A stretch of 64,000 nucleotides of DNA from Staphylococcus gallinarum (GCF_000875895.1 NZ_JXCF01000026.1:203418-267417), one strand, 5' to 3'; positions 1-9,356 are shown, counted from the stretch's first letter. Program-made: numbers and translations. Notes: generated by a model not told the origin, from the sequence alone.

Positions 1-1
1 A

Positions 2-1183
2 AGAGATGAAGGCAAACAACATCAGAATGCGTCAACAAAGATTAAACATTTCTTTAAAACATATTGGGCTCAAATATTAATTGTAGTTGCAGTTATACTT
101 GTACTTACATTAATAAATGCAATATTCTATAATGTTGATCAAAGTGGTAAGACGAAAGATAGTATATTCCAAAGTAATAAAGATGATAATAAAACTTATA
201 CAGCAACAATGAAAAATGCCAATAATGCAATTCATTCGGTAGTAACAGTAGATAACGATACATCAAGTGGATACTCATCTGCAGATAAGGAAACACAGGA
301 AGCGGATAAACAAAATGAACTTGGTTCAGGTGTCGTCTACAAAAAAGTGGACGACTCTATTTATGTTTTAACCAATGCGCATGTTGTTGGTAATAAAAAA
401 GAGCAAAAAATTACATATGGTAATGATAAGATTACAATTGGTAAAGTAATCGGTTCTGATAAATTTTCAGATATTGCAGTAATCAAAGCAAAAGTGAAGG
501 GTAATCAAGATGTAAAACCGATGAAATTGGGTGATTCAAGTACACTTGTACTAGGTGAACCTATTATTGTTGTCGGCAATCCACTTGGAAATGACTTTAA
601 AGGTAGTGTATCTGATGGTATTATATCCGGGTTAAATAGACATGTTCCGGTAGATATTGATAAAGACGATCAATATGACGTGCTGATGAATGCATTTCAA
701 ATGGACGCTCCGGTTAACCCTGGTAATTCAGGTGGGGCTGTTATTGATAGAAATGGGAAACTTGTTGGTATTGCATCGTTAAAAATAGATATGGATAATG
801 TGGAAGGTATGGCCTTTGCAATTCCAATTAATGATGCACAATCTATCGCAAAGCAATTGGAAACTAAAGGTAAGGTGAACTATCCAAATACGGGTGTTAA
901 AATTGTAAATGTTGCAGATCTTGATGATGCTGCTCGTTCTACAATAAACTTGCCAAATGATGTAAATAAGGGTATAGTCGTAGCCGATATTAAAAAAGAT
1001 TCTCTTGGTGATAAATCTGGCTTGCAAAAAAATGATGTCATAGTAGAATTAGATGGTAAAGATGTTGAAGATAATCTAAGATATAGACAGATCATTTTTG
1101 CGCATAAAGATGATTTAAAGACATTGCCAGCAAAAATATATAGAGATGGTAAGGTTAAAGATATCAACATTAAATTGAAATAA
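2..1183 (+). CDS. htrA: HtrA-type membrane-anchored serine protease, 5' truncated by window start
   Basis: The frame is already open at base 2, so the gene begins upstream; 393 residues are visible. A basic stretch is followed by one hydrophobic membrane segment (about codons 22-42), then a trypsin-like domain with all three catalytic residues: His in NAHVVG (visible codon 127), Asp in KFSDIAVI (157) and Ser in PGNSGGAV (243). A C-terminal PDZ domain follows ([18 protein letters not shown] region). This is the DegP/HtrA layout of a protease that degrades or refolds damaged exported proteins at the outer face of the membrane. The ATG at 209 is internal and lies after the anchor, so it is not the real start. 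The next gene, ktrD, starts 18 bases after the stop. Confidence 0.93.
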   Translation, partial: RDEGKQHQNASTKIKHFFKTYWAQILIVVAVILVLTLINAIFYNVDQSGKTKDSIFQSNKDDNKTYTATMKNANNAIHSVVTVDNDTSSGYSSADKETQEADKQNELGSGVVYKKVDDSIYVLTNAHVVGNKKEQKITYGNDKITIGKVIGSDKFSDIAVIKAKVKGNQDVKPMKLGDSSTLVLGEPIIVVGNPLGNDFKGSVSDGIISGLNRHVPVDIDKDDQYDVLMNAFQMDAPVNPGNSGGAVIDRNGKLVGIASLKIDMDNVEGMAFAIPINDAQSIAKQLETKGKVNYPNTGVKIVNVADLDDAARSTINLPNDVNKGIVVADIKKDSLGDKSGLQKNDVIVELDGKDVEDNLRYRQIIFAHKDDLKTLPAKIYRDGKVKDINIKLK

Positions 1184-1201
1184 CGTTGGGGTGAATATAG
1201 A

Positions 1202-2560
1202 TTGTCCATTTTCAATCAATTATTAAAGAAATCTAGCCCACAACAAGGGATTGTATTATATTATCTTGTTGCGATTATCGTAGCGTTCTTATTGCTTAAT
1301 TTGCCATTTGTTCATAAACCGGGCGTACATGTCGACCCGGTTGATTCTTTATTTGTGGCCGTATCGGGCGTTAGTGTTACAGGGCTTACACCAATCAATA
1401 TTGCTGATACATATAGTACATTTGGACAAATCATCATTATGATTATATTAAATATTGGTGGTATTGGTGTCATGGCAATTGGTACAATGCTATGGGTTGT
1501 GTTGGGCAAACATATTGGTATGCGCGAGCGTAGATTAATCATGTTAGATAATAATAAAGATACAATGAGTGGTACAGTTAAGCTGATTTTAGAAATTGTG
1601 AAAACAATCTTAATGATTGAGCTTATTGGTGCAGCATTGTTAACTTTTTATTTTTATCGAGATACACCTGATTTACAATATGCCATCATGCAAGGTGTGT
1701 TTGTTGCTGTTTCAGCAACTACTAATGGCGGATTAGATATTACGGGTCAATCTTTGATTCCTTATGCTAGTGATTACTTTGTGCAAACTATAGTGATGTT
1801 TTTAATTGTATTGGGTTCTATAGGTTTTCCTGTGTTATTAGAAGTTAAAGCATATATAAAAAACAGAATTCCAAACTTTAGATTTTCACTTTTTGCAAAG
1901 ATAACAACAGTTACTTATTTGGCATTGTTTGTCTTTGGAACGATTATTATCTTGTTATTAGAACATAATCATTCATTTAATCATATGTCATGGCATAAGT
2001 CATTATTCTACGCACTGTTTCAATCTGCATCCACAAGAAGTGCAGGTTTGCAAACTATAGATGTCAGTCAATTTGATGAAGGTACGAACGTAATTATGAG
2101 TATTCTGATGTTTATTGGTTCTTCTCCAAGTTCAGTAGGTGGGGGAATAAGAACCACAACATTTGCGATATTGATACTATTTTTACTTAACTTTAGTAAT
2201 ACTGCGGAACGTACATCAATAAAGGCATTTAATAGAGAGATTCATGCTACAGATGTTCAACGATCATTTGCAGTTTTTACAATGGCTTCAATATTAACCT
2301 TTACGAGCATGATTGTTATACTAGTAGTGGAAAATGGAAAACTAAGTTTTTTACAAGCATTCTTTGAGGTCATGTCAGCCTTTGGTACTTGTGGTTTATC
2401 ATTAGGAATAACTGGTGATGTGAGTAGTACGACGAAGCTGATATTAATGTTATTGATGTTTATCGGTCGTGTCGGTTTGATAAGCTTCATCATTATGATT
2501 GGTGGCCGAAGAGAACCCGATAAATTCCATTATCCAAAGGAACGCGTTCAAATCGGATAG
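1202..2560 (+). CDS. ktrD: Ktr potassium uptake system membrane subunit (TrkH/KtrB family)
   Basis: This 452-residue polytopic protein has the repeated loop-helix selectivity segments of the Trk/Ktr/HKT family (VAVSGVSVTGLTPI, SATTNGGLDI, QSASTRSAGL and SAFGTCGLSLG) and the SSPSSVGGGIRTTTFAI motif. It forms a K+-translocating dimer gated by a cytoplasmic KtrC/KtrA ring. The start is TTG, with GGGGTG eight bases upstream. From remembered S. aureus gene order, the TrkH-like gene at this locus is ktrD and its partner ktrC lies just after cydAB, which would be just beyond the right edge here. Function is certain; the choice of ktrD over ktrB rests on position. Confidence 0.88.
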   Translation: MSIFNQLLKKSSPQQGIVLYYLVAIIVAFLLLNLPFVHKPGVHVDPVDSLFVAVSGVSVTGLTPINIADTYSTFGQIIIMIILNIGGIGVMAIGTMLWVVLGKHIGMRERRLIMLDNNKDTMSGTVKLILEIVKTILMIELIGAALLTFYFYRDTPDLQYAIMQGVFVAVSATTNGGLDITGQSLIPYASDYFVQTIVMFLIVLGSIGFPVLLEVKAYIKNRIPNFRFSLFAKITTVTYLALFVFGTIIILLLEHNHSFNHMSWHKSLFYALFQSASTRSAGLQTIDVSQFDEGTNVIMSILMFIGSSPSSVGGGIRTTTFAILILFLLNFSNTAERTSIKAFNREIHATDVQRSFAVFTMASILTFTSMIVILVVENGKLSFLQAFFEVMSAFGTCGLSLGITGDVSSTTKLILMLLMFIGRVGLISFIIMIGGRREPDKFHYPKERVQIG

Positions 2561-2595
2561 ATACGTTAATTTATATTCAGTTTAAATATTAATAG

Positions 2596-2652
2596 GATAG
2601 GCATAACGGTATTAGAATTATTTCTAATGAAAACGTTGTGTCTATCTTTTTT
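2596..2652 (+). terminator. Rho-independent terminator after ktrD
   Basis: A long imperfect hairpin has outer arms GATAGGCATAACG and CGTTGTGTCTATC around an inner ATTAGAA/TTTCTAAT stem, followed by six T. It lies 36 bases after the ktrD stop. Confidence 0.75.
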
Positions 2653-2756
2653 ATTGCTTAAAATAATAAGCATATTAGAAAATTTTTATTAGTGTTGTAA
2701 TTAGTGTCAACAAAAAATATATCATGTTAAACTGTTGTTAATGAGGAGAGAGGCTT

Positions 2757-4265
2757 ATGAAACAAAGTGAAAAAATAGCGATTGATGTTATCACAACTTC
2801 AGATATGCACAGTCATTTCCTTAATGGCGATAATGGCTCGAATATCTATCGAGCAGGCACATATGTAAATAAAGTAAGAAATGAAAACAAGCATGTTATT
2901 TTATTAGATAGTGGCGGCAGTTTGGCAGGATCATTAGGTGCATTTTATTATGCTTTGGTAGCTCCTTATAAAAGGCATCCAATGATTAAATTGATGAATG
3001 CAATGCAGTATGATGCGAGTGGAATTAGTCCCAATGAATTCAAATTTGGACTGTCCTTTTTCTCGAGATCTATTGCGTTGTCTAGATTTCCATGGTTATC
3101 AGCAAATATCGAATACCAACAAACACGCGAGCCATATTTTTCAACCCCTTATACAATTAAACAAATAGAAGGGGTTAAGATAGCCATAGTCGGTTTAACT
3201 TCAGACGGATTGATGGAACGCGAGCATTTTGAAATGGAAGAAGACGTTCAGATAGAGAAAACATTACTTTCTTCTAAACGCTGGATTCGTTATATTCATG
3301 AGACGGAAATGCCAGACTTTCTTATTGTTATTTATCATGGTGGCTTGAATCAATTGAATAAGTCCGGTAAAGAACGCGAAGAAAAGGTAAATGAAGCGGA
3401 AAAAATCATGCAAACGCTTGGTGTTATTGATTTACTTATTACAGGGCACCAACATCAAACCTTTATAGGTAGAGATGATCAAACACTTTATGTACAAGCA
3501 GGACAAAATGCAGAGCAATTAATTCATGTGAATATTAATTTTAAAAAACGCACAAGTTCGTATGAATTGGAAAATGTTGACTCACATATTGTCGATTTAA
3601 ATGAGTACGAAGAAGATGAACATTTATTGCATTTAACACATTATGACCGTAAAGCTGTTGAATATTGGTCAACAGAGACGCTAACCAATCAAGGGGTAAA
3701 TGTCACTGTTGATGGTTTGGCCGATGTTATATGTAAACCACACAAATTTACGCAACTACTACATGATAGTATTAGATTGAAATATAATTATGATATTTCC
3801 TGTGTTCATTTACCTACAAATGGAGAAAGTGGCTTAACAGAAAGTGTGACAAATGGCTCCTTGTATTATGCATATCCTCACCCAGATGTACCAGTAGATT
3901 TAACATTAAAAGGTCAGCATATTAAAGATATACTTGAATATGGATATTCACATATTGAATTTAGCGATGGAAAATTGAGCCTGACTATTATTGATGAAAC
4001 GCTTTGTACATTTTGGCAAGGTGTAGATTATACTATAGATATGAACGCAAAACCTTTTGATAGGGTTACGTTAAATAATATTAAATTGGATCATGTCTAT
4101 AGAGTAAGTATGACAGACTATTGTTATAGAAATTACCGCCAATATTTAGAAAATGCCGTTATACATGATACAGGTGATGTTACTATGTTTGAGTTAATAT
4201 CAAAAAATTTAAAAGATGAAACATATACCATTAAACAACAGCAAACATTTAATGTCCTCACATAA
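2757..4265 (+). CDS. YunD-like metallophosphatase / 5'-nucleotidase family protein with altered active site
   Basis: The 502-residue protein has the two-domain 5'-nucleotidase layout: an N-terminal calcineurin-like domain and a C-terminal nucleotide-binding domain from about residue 320. The first metal motif (SDMHSHF), the histidine of IYHGGL and the GHQHQTF motif are present. The bridging-aspartate motif usually read as LDxGD is LDSGGS here, and the GNHEF motif is SPNEF. The usual Asp, Asn and catalytic His positions are therefore replaced, so hydrolase activity is doubtful. No signal peptide is visible, so it is cytoplasmic. GAGGAGAG precedes the ATG. It stands alone between two terminators. 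Confidence 0.75.
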   Translation: MKQSEKIAIDVITTSDMHSHFLNGDNGSNIYRAGTYVNKVRNENKHVILLDSGGSLAGSLGAFYYALVAPYKRHPMIKLMNAMQYDASGISPNEFKFGLSFFSRSIALSRFPWLSANIEYQQTREPYFSTPYTIKQIEGVKIAIVGLTSDGLMEREHFEMEEDVQIEKTLLSSKRWIRYIHETEMPDFLIVIYHGGLNQLNKSGKEREEKVNEAEKIMQTLGVIDLLITGHQHQTFIGRDDQTLYVQAGQNAEQLIHVNINFKKRTSSYELENVDSHIVDLNEYEEDEHLLHLTHYDRKAVEYWSTETLTNQGVNVTVDGLADVICKPHKFTQLLHDSIRLKYNYDISCVHLPTNGESGLTESVTNGSLYYAYPHPDVPVDLTLKGQHIKDILEYGYSHIEFSDGKLSLTIIDETLCTFWQGVDYTIDMNAKPFDRVTLNNIKLDHVYRVSMTDYCYRNYRQYLENAVIHDTGDVTMFELISKNLKDETYTIKQQQTFNVLT

Positions 4266-4310
4266 CGAAAGCAGCTAGGCATTGGGTAACATAAAATGTT
4301 TGAGAATACA

Positions 4311-4352
4311 AAAAAGCAGGTTACTATGCATTAGAGCGGTAACCTGCTTTTT
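4311..4352. terminator. Bidirectional terminator between convergent genes
   Basis: The arms AAAAAGCAGGTTAC and GTAACCTGCTTTTT pair perfectly around a 14-base loop. The run of A on one side and T on the other lets it stop transcription from both the metallophosphatase gene and the convergent CPBP gene. Confidence 0.9.
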
Positions 4353-4367
4353 ATCTTAATTATTAAA

Positions 4368-4970
4368 CTATGCGTGGAATAATAGAAGAATTACAACAGC
4401 AACAATTTGAGCTACTACAGACGTTGCAATTCTTCGTGTATAAAGATAACTTATTGAAAGAACGATTTGAACTAAGAATACGAAAAATACAATCCACATC
4501 TTATCTAGATAGAAAAATAATGAAGCCGAACATAATGCCGAAATAATTACACCTATCCAGCCTGGGATATTTAATTTAAGTAATTCCTTTTGCAAAACCG
4601 TTCTCATATAAAGTTCATGACACGGTATAACAAAAACTAATGTTACTAACATTTGCCATTTAAAATATACACCAGTTCTTGTCAATTCTTTAATTAATTC
4701 TGAGTATTTCAAATCAGCAACCATTGCCGATGTAATAAGCTGTATGAGAATGAGTACCACACCAACTAATATCCCTATACCTAGTGATGTAAGGAGGCGC
4801 TTGGATTCAATATCTCTTTGGTAAAAAACATAACTTATGCCTGCAATTAACATAATGCCTGTGTACAGATACCAATATACTTGCTTTTCACCCCACATAA
4901 CATACAAGATGACGTGAAAGATAATAAAGCTTATTACAAACCATATTAAAGCTTTTGACATTTTATTCAT
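4368..4970 (-). CDS. CPBP/Abi-like integral membrane protein with degenerate catalytic motifs
   Basis: The 200-residue protein has about six hydrophobic segments. The central PCHELYMRTVLQ resembles motif 1 of the CPBP (Abi) intramembrane protease family, but the usual EExxxR reads HExxxR. The histidines of motifs 2 and 3 are not seen (FFYLDKM and TSVVAQIVAVV occupy those places). It could act as a non-proteolytic membrane factor, like some staphylococcal Abi-domain (Spd) proteins that affect surface-protein display; that is inference. Its start lies five bases after the stop of the DUF2187 gene, so the two are probably co-transcribed. Confidence 0.6.
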   Translation of the reverse strand: MNKMSKALIWFVISFIIFHVILYVMWGEKQVYWYLYTGIMLIAGISYVFYQRDIESKRLLTSLGIGILVGVVLILIQLITSAMVADLKYSELIKELTRTGVYFKWQMLVTLVFVIPCHELYMRTVLQKELLKLNIPGWIGVIISALCSASLFFYLDKMWIVFFVFLVQIVLSISYLYTRRIATSVVAQIVAVVILLLFHA

Positions 4971-4975
4971 TGAGC

Positions 4976-5161
4976 TTAACCTTCTTGTTCAACGATTTTG
5001 TATCGTTTATGATTAATGACAGTCTTCTCTGGCAAGTCTAGATCATTGAAGTTCTCCATAATTGTTAGATCAACAATTACTGAATTATCATTAATTTTTT
5101 CTACGCGGCCTTTTAATCCGTCATAAAATTCTACTATATTTCCAACTTCTGCAACAGTCAT
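4976..5161 (-). CDS. DUF2187 (YkvS-like) small protein
   Basis: The 61-residue cytoplasmic protein matches the DUF2187/YkvS pattern: an N-terminal GNIVEFYDGLKGRVEKI stretch resembling a KOW-type beta barrel, then VDLTIMENF and a Tyr/Lys-containing end. The molecular role of the family is unknown to me. A strong GGGAGG lies eight bases before the ATG. It is the first gene of a probable two-gene unit with the CPBP-like gene and is divergent from lplA. Confidence 0.75.
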   Translation of the reverse strand: MTVAEVGNIVEFYDGLKGRVEKINDNSVIVDLTIMENFNDLDLPEKTVINHKRYKIVEQEG

Positions 5162-5360
5162 CTTTAATCCTCCCTAGAAATGCTAACTAGATAGTATTAT
5201 ACAAAAAAATCATCTACAAATAAACAAAAAACCATTAAATTGCATGTTCATAAAGTGATTTTAAATTTATTTGAAATTTTGGAGTGAATGATTGGCATTT
5301 TAAGTGAAAATGTAGCATAAATATTATAAGGGCGTATTTATGGGAAAAGGAGTGGAACAA

Positions 5361-6350
5361 ATGAAATTTATTAGCAACAATGACATCACAGATCCAACAC
5401 TTAATTTAGCAATGGAAGAGTATGTTTTGAAACATATGCCCAATGATGATAGCTATTTTTTATTTTATGTAAATAGACCATCTATTATAATTGGTAAAAA
5501 TCAAAATACAATCGAAGAGGTCAATCAACCATACATTGATGAACATGGTATAGATGTGGTGCGACGAATTTCTGGTGGGGGCGCTGTATATCATGATACG
5601 GGCAATTTAAACTTTAGTTTTATCACTGATGATGATGGCAATAGTTTCCATAATTTTAAAAAGTTCACAGAACCAATTGTTGAAGCCTTAAAAAGTTTAG
5701 GCGTTGATGCTGAACTTAGTGGAAGAAATGATATACAAGTAGGGAATGCAAAAATTTCGGGAAATGCAATGGTCAAGGTGAAAGAACGTATGTTTAGCCA
5801 TGGTACACTTATTTTAAATAGTGAACTGGATGAAGTACAAAATGCCTTAAGAGTAAATCCAGCAAAAATCAAATCTAAAGGAATTAAATCTGTCCGCAGT
5901 AGAGTAGCTAATATTGTTGAATTTTTAGATGAACCTATTGATATTGATACCTTCAAAGAAATTATTTTAAAAACAATTTTCGGTGAAACAAATCAAGTTG
6001 AAGAATATAAACTAACTGATGAAGATTGGGCGAATATTGAACAATTAAGCAATGAAAAATATCGCACTTGGGATTGGAATTATGGCAAGAATCCAAAATA
6101 TAACTTTGAGCGTGAGGAAAAATTTGAAAAAGGTTTTGTTCAAATTAAGCTAGATGTTAAAAAAGGTAGAATTGAACATGCGAGAATATTCGGTGATTTC
6201 TTTGGTGAAGGTGATATAACAGAATTAGAAGCAGCTCTAGAAGGCACTTTACATGATTTTAATAGTATAGAAGAAGCGTTAGCCGATTACGATATACACC
6301 ATTACTTTGGTGCAATCGATAGAAACGAATTAATTAGATTAATGTCTTAA
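5361..6350 (+). CDS. lplA: Lipoate-protein ligase A
   Basis: The 329-residue protein carries the ligase signature VVRRISGGGAVYHDTGNLNF (about residues 64-83) and GRNDIQVGNAKISGNA, with the C-terminal accessory domain of LplA-type enzymes. It activates free lipoate with ATP and attaches it to lysines of lipoyl domains (2-oxoacid dehydrogenase E2, GcvH). An in-frame ATG lies 21 bases upstream, but AAGGAG sits nine bases before the ATG chosen here, which also matches the usual family N terminus (MKFISNND). Transcribed alone; a bidirectional hairpin follows. Confidence 0.93.
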   Translation: MKFISNNDITDPTLNLAMEEYVLKHMPNDDSYFLFYVNRPSIIIGKNQNTIEEVNQPYIDEHGIDVVRRISGGGAVYHDTGNLNFSFITDDDGNSFHNFKKFTEPIVEALKSLGVDAELSGRNDIQVGNAKISGNAMVKVKERMFSHGTLILNSELDEVQNALRVNPAKIKSKGIKSVRSRVANIVEFLDEPIDIDTFKEIILKTIFGETNQVEEYKLTDEDWANIEQLSNEKYRTWDWNYGKNPKYNFEREEKFEKGFVQIKLDVKKGRIEHARIFGDFFGEGDITELEAALEGTLHDFNSIEEALADYDIHHYFGAIDRNELIRLMS

Positions 6351-6392
6351 TAATTGAACAAAAAATTCATACAAATGAATATATAAAATACG

Positions 6393-6447
6393 AAAAGGTC
6401 TATCCACCGACAATATCAACTGATAAGTAGGGATAGACCTTATTTTA
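6393..6447. terminator. Bidirectional terminator between lplA and the IDEAL-domain gene
   Basis: AAGGTCTATCC and GGATAGACCTT form an 11-bp stem flanked by A- and T-rich ends, between two convergent genes. Confidence 0.8.
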
Positions 6448-6464
6448 AATGGCAATCGATTAAA

Positions 6465-6683
6465 TTATCCAACGAGAAATTCCTCCAAGTTTTTGTATTC
6501 ATCTGTATAGCGTTTGAAATCATTCTCGTTTTTATTTTTTAGAGCATCGTCTATTAAATGTTCTAACTCATGCTTACGAACGTTACGTAGTGATTCATCA
6601 ATTATTAGTTCGATACCCAAATCATTGATAGTAGATACAAAGGACTCTAATGTATTATATTTAACATGTGTGTTATGTTTCAT
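6465..6683 (-). CDS. IDEAL-domain small protein
   Basis: The 72-residue protein ends in an IDEAL-type helix (LIDDALKNKNENDFKRYTDEY), the motif shared by YpiB-like proteins and other Firmicutes adaptors. The preceding part is charged and helical. The family is associated with protein interactions rather than catalysis; the partner is unknown. The frame can be extended to a GTG nine bases upstream, but that codon lies only two bases after the AAAGG, so the ATG was chosen. It is divergent from comK, with about 250 bases of shared upstream DNA. Confidence 0.7.
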   Translation of the reverse strand: MKHNTHVKYNTLESFVSTINDLGIELIIDESLRNVRKHELEHLIDDALKNKNENDFKRYTDEYKNLEEFLVG

Positions 6684-6931
6684 TTTAACCACTGCCTTTC
6701 TATATATTTACATGTAGTATACAGTTTTTTTATATTGAAATCAACAAATATTCTGACTATTCCGAAAAAATAAGTGTAAAATGCAACTTTCGAAAAATAA
6801 AAAATGGCAAAAACTTTTTTACAAAATTTAAGTTGATGGTAATTAAGAAGGATTTTTATATTATTTTATTGATTTTAAATTCTTAATGTTATATTATTTG
6901 CTTATCACCAAAGCGTAAGGAGGCATCAATT

Positions 6932-7495
6932 ATGAATTTGCATTATGTAATTAAAAAAGGTGATATGGCATTGCAACCTTGTAATGTGTCATTTGGTTTG
7001 TTAGAAGGTACCCGGGTGTTTAAATATAAGGATGAATGTACAGTAATCAAAGATCGAACACCTAAAATTATTGATCGGTCATGTAGGTTTTACGGTAGTA
7101 GTTATAATTTTAAAAAAGAGGATACAATGCGAATTACAGGCATTAGTAGTAAACCGCCACTTCTATTTACTCCATTATTTCCCACTTATTTTTTCCCAAC
7201 TCACTCTGATAGAAAAGACGAAAACACATGGATTAACATTCACTATGTTGAACAAATAAAGCCACTAAAGGATAAAAAATGTAAAGTTATCTTTGTAGAT
7301 GATCAAACGATAACAGTTAATATCTCTGCTCACAGTATGCATCATCAATACTTGAATGGTATATATTATTACTACATGATGGATAGAGCAGCTAGAGTAG
7401 CTACATTTGATCCTGATTCCCCAATTGATTATACAAAACCACAATTAAATATTTATGAAGCATTAGCCAAATACTCTTTATTCGAGCACAAATAG
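6932..7495 (+). CDS. comK: Competence transcription factor ComK
   Basis: The 187-residue protein matches ComK: a central WINIHYVEQI stretch, the following VDDQTITVNISAHSMHHQ block, and a C-terminal YxxALAKYSLF region. ComK activates DNA-uptake genes by binding AT-rich boxes. A near-perfect AAGGAGG lies eight bases before the ATG. The 250-base upstream region is very AT-rich, with A- and T-runs of the kind ComK binds and two copies of a word like TTYCGAAAAAATAA, so autoregulation is possible but not shown. The gene ends before a hairpin with seven T. Length is normal and no frameshift is seen. Confidence 0.9.
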   Translation: MNLHYVIKKGDMALQPCNVSFGLLEGTRVFKYKDECTVIKDRTPKIIDRSCRFYGSSYNFKKEDTMRITGISSKPPLLFTPLFPTYFFPTHSDRKDENTWINIHYVEQIKPLKDKKCKVIFVDDQTITVNISAHSMHHQYLNGIYYYYMMDRAARVATFDPDSPIDYTKPQLNIYEALAKYSLFEHK

Positions 7496-7528
7496 CTAAC
7501 GAAAATGAATTTTAAATGTAAAAGATAA

Positions 7529-7577
7529 AGTATGTGGAATATTATATTAAATTAGTGTAAATATTCCGCATATTTTT
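7529..7577 (+). terminator. Terminator after comK
   Basis: TATGTGGAATATT pairs with AATATTCCGCATA (one G-U pair), followed by seven T. Confidence 0.85.
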
Positions 7578-7649
7578 TTAACATTTATACTTGAAAAATC
7601 TGCTGTTATTGATATAATTATATTTGTGCTTGATAAGAGAATACATTAA

Positions 7650-7724
7650 TCCACAGTAGCTCAGTGGTAGAGCTATCGGCTGTTAACCGATCGGTCGTAG
7701 GTTCGAGTCCTACCTGTGGAGCCA
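7650..7724 (+). tRNA. tRNA-Asn (anticodon GTT), CCA encoded
   Basis: The cloverleaf is readable: acceptor TCCACAG/CTGTGGA, D arm GCTC...GAGC, anticodon stem ATCGG/CCGAT with loop CTGTTAA (anticodon GTT), and T arm GTAGG TTCGAGT CCTAC. The encoded end is GCCA. It is one base upstream of the next tRNA. Confidence 0.97.
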
Positions 7725-7725
7725 T

Positions 7726-7814
7726 GGAAACGTACTCAAGTTGGCTGAAGAGGCGCCCCTGCTAAGGGTGTAGGTCGCGAGAGCGGCGCGAGGGTTCGAA
7801 TCCCTCCGTTTCCG
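7726..7814 (+). tRNA. tRNA-Ser (anticodon GCT)
   Basis: This is an 89-base class II tRNA. The acceptor GGAAACG pairs with CGTTTCC, the anticodon loop is CTGCTAA (anticodon GCT, reading AGC/AGU), it has a long variable arm (GGTCGCGAGAGCGGC region), and the T arm is GAGGG TTCGAAT CCCTC. No CCA is encoded. tRNA-Ser genes are common integration sites, and the genes to its right are accessory in character. Confidence 0.96.
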
Positions 7815-7826
7815 TACATAGAGAAT

Positions 7827-7871
7827 ACCCGTTAAGTTAACGTAATTAAACGTTGATTTAACGGGTTTTTT
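7827..7871 (+). terminator. Terminator of the tRNA-Asn/tRNA-Ser transcript
   Basis: ACCCGTTAA and TTAACGGGT pair around a short AT-rich inner stem, followed by T-rich sequence, directly after tRNA-Ser. Confidence 0.85.
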
Positions 7872-7937
7872 GTTGTGTTTGGATAAATATCGTTAATAGA
7901 GATAATTAACCTTTACACTAACAATACGTTCATAATG

Positions 7938-9074
7938 CTAATAGCTGCTATTGTCTAAAAAACGTTTATCAATAACATTTGTCGTAATTTGTTGTAATTG
8001 TGATTTAGACATATTAGCATTTCTTTGATATTGCAAACCATGTTGATTAGCTAATTTATTAGGATAATCATTTAACATATAAACTTTGAAGTGATGCCTA
8101 CTGTCATCATTATATGGAGCAGTCATTTCATAATGATTAACGATTGAGCGCCATTTTACGTCGGAGATTTTGGTGTCGTTATGATTATTTGCAATTTTAA
8201 ATTGAATACTGCCTCCTAAATGATTACTTTCAGTCCCTGTTTCTTGGCCATTTAAAAAGTTGCCGAGAGAATAAGCGACTAATGTCTTATGGTTTTGGGT
8301 ACCTTTAACCCATTCAACAGGTTGTATTACATGTGGATGCATACCTATAACGACGTCGACATTTTGTTTGGCTAAGAATTTAGCATATTCCTTTTGTTTT
8401 TTACTTGGCTTGTGGCTGCCTTCCTTACCCCAATGCATAGAAATGACAATAAAATCACTATGTTGTTTTGCTTTTTTTATATCTCTTTTGATTTGTTTCT
8501 TGTTAATATATTTTATTTGATAGGGCAATTTGGGTGTTAAATTATTTGTGCCAAATGTATAACTTAACATGGATACTTTAGTATTTTTGATGTTTATGGT
8601 AGGTGTTTTATTATAATCGTCCTTACTTTTAAACATACCAGTGAATAGTGCTTTATCTTGGTATTTATGCCATGTTGATAAACTGTTATTGATACCACTA
8701 GTGCCTTGATCTAAGGAATGGTTGTTTGAACCATTAATGAGATTAAATCCAGTATCAATTACAGCTTTTGCGACTACAGAAGGGGTATTAAATCTTTTAA
8801 AACCTGAAAATGGGCGATCATCACCACCTAGAGGTGATTCTTGATTAATATATGCAAGGTCTTTGTCTTGTATGTAAGGAGCAATAGGTCGGTACATTTT
8901 TTGGAAATTATATGAATCTTTTCCGTTATTAGCATCTTGATAGACAACTGGATGTATTAAATTATCACCTACAGCTATAAAATCAATTTGTTGTCGTTGA
9001 TGATTGATTAACAAGCTGATAAACATCCAACAAGTTATTACGAATATCAGAATGTATGTAAATATTCCTTTCAT
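7938..9074 (-). CDS. CapA/PgsA-family protein (PGA_cap metallophosphatase fold), membrane-anchored
   Basis: The 378-residue protein starts with one membrane segment (residues 5-24) and then has the CapA domain motifs: VGDNLIH, NQESPLGG, NGSNNHSLDQG, SMHWGKE, GMHPHVIQP and YSLGNF. CapA proteins take part in poly-gamma-glutamate export or handling. No capB, capC or capD genes are seen nearby, so a role in a PGA capsule cannot be assumed. The ATG chosen has AGGAG eight bases upstream; an upstream in-frame start would add 16 residues without a ribosome site. It converges on the tRNA terminator and is divergent from arsR. Confidence 0.8.
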   Translation of the reverse strand: MKGIFTYILIFVITCWMFISLLINHQRQQIDFIAVGDNLIHPVVYQDANNGKDSYNFQKMYRPIAPYIQDKDLAYINQESPLGGDDRPFSGFKRFNTPSVVAKAVIDTGFNLINGSNNHSLDQGTSGINNSLSTWHKYQDKALFTGMFKSKDDYNKTPTINIKNTKVSMLSYTFGTNNLTPKLPYQIKYINKKQIKRDIKKAKQHSDFIVISMHWGKEGSHKPSKKQKEYAKFLAKQNVDVVIGMHPHVIQPVEWVKGTQNHKTLVAYSLGNFLNGQETGTESNHLGGSIQFKIANNHNDTKISDVKWRSIVNHYEMTAPYNDDSRHHFKVYMLNDYPNKLANQHGLQYQRNANMSKSQLQQITTNVIDKRFLDNSSY

Positions 9075-9312
9075 CGTGTCACTCCTATAATTGTGAATAA
9101 TAGCTATTTGCATTGATACCATAATCTATCTGTTAATTAATAAAGTTACTTATATAAATCAAGCAATTATTGAATTTGAATCACAATTTAATGTTGTTAA
9201 AATACATTACCCTTTAAATTAAGAAATATAATAATTAGGTGACTTTTTTATTAAAAATAATTTGAATATCAGTTCTAGTGATCTATTGATTTAAAAAGTA
9301 TATAGACAGATA

Positions 9313-9338
9313 TCTATATAGATGATAATCTATATAGA
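9313..9338. promoter_or_regulatory. Perfect 11-bp inverted repeat, candidate ArsR operator
   Basis: TCTATATAGAT and ATCTATATAGA are perfectly inverted around GATA, ending 18 bases before the arsR start. ArsR/SmtB repressors bind AT-rich dyads in this position and release on binding As(III). No other regulator gene is adjacent, so ArsR is the natural ligand of the site. Confidence 0.7.
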
Positions 9339-9356
9339 AGTATGGAGGTGCTATGA

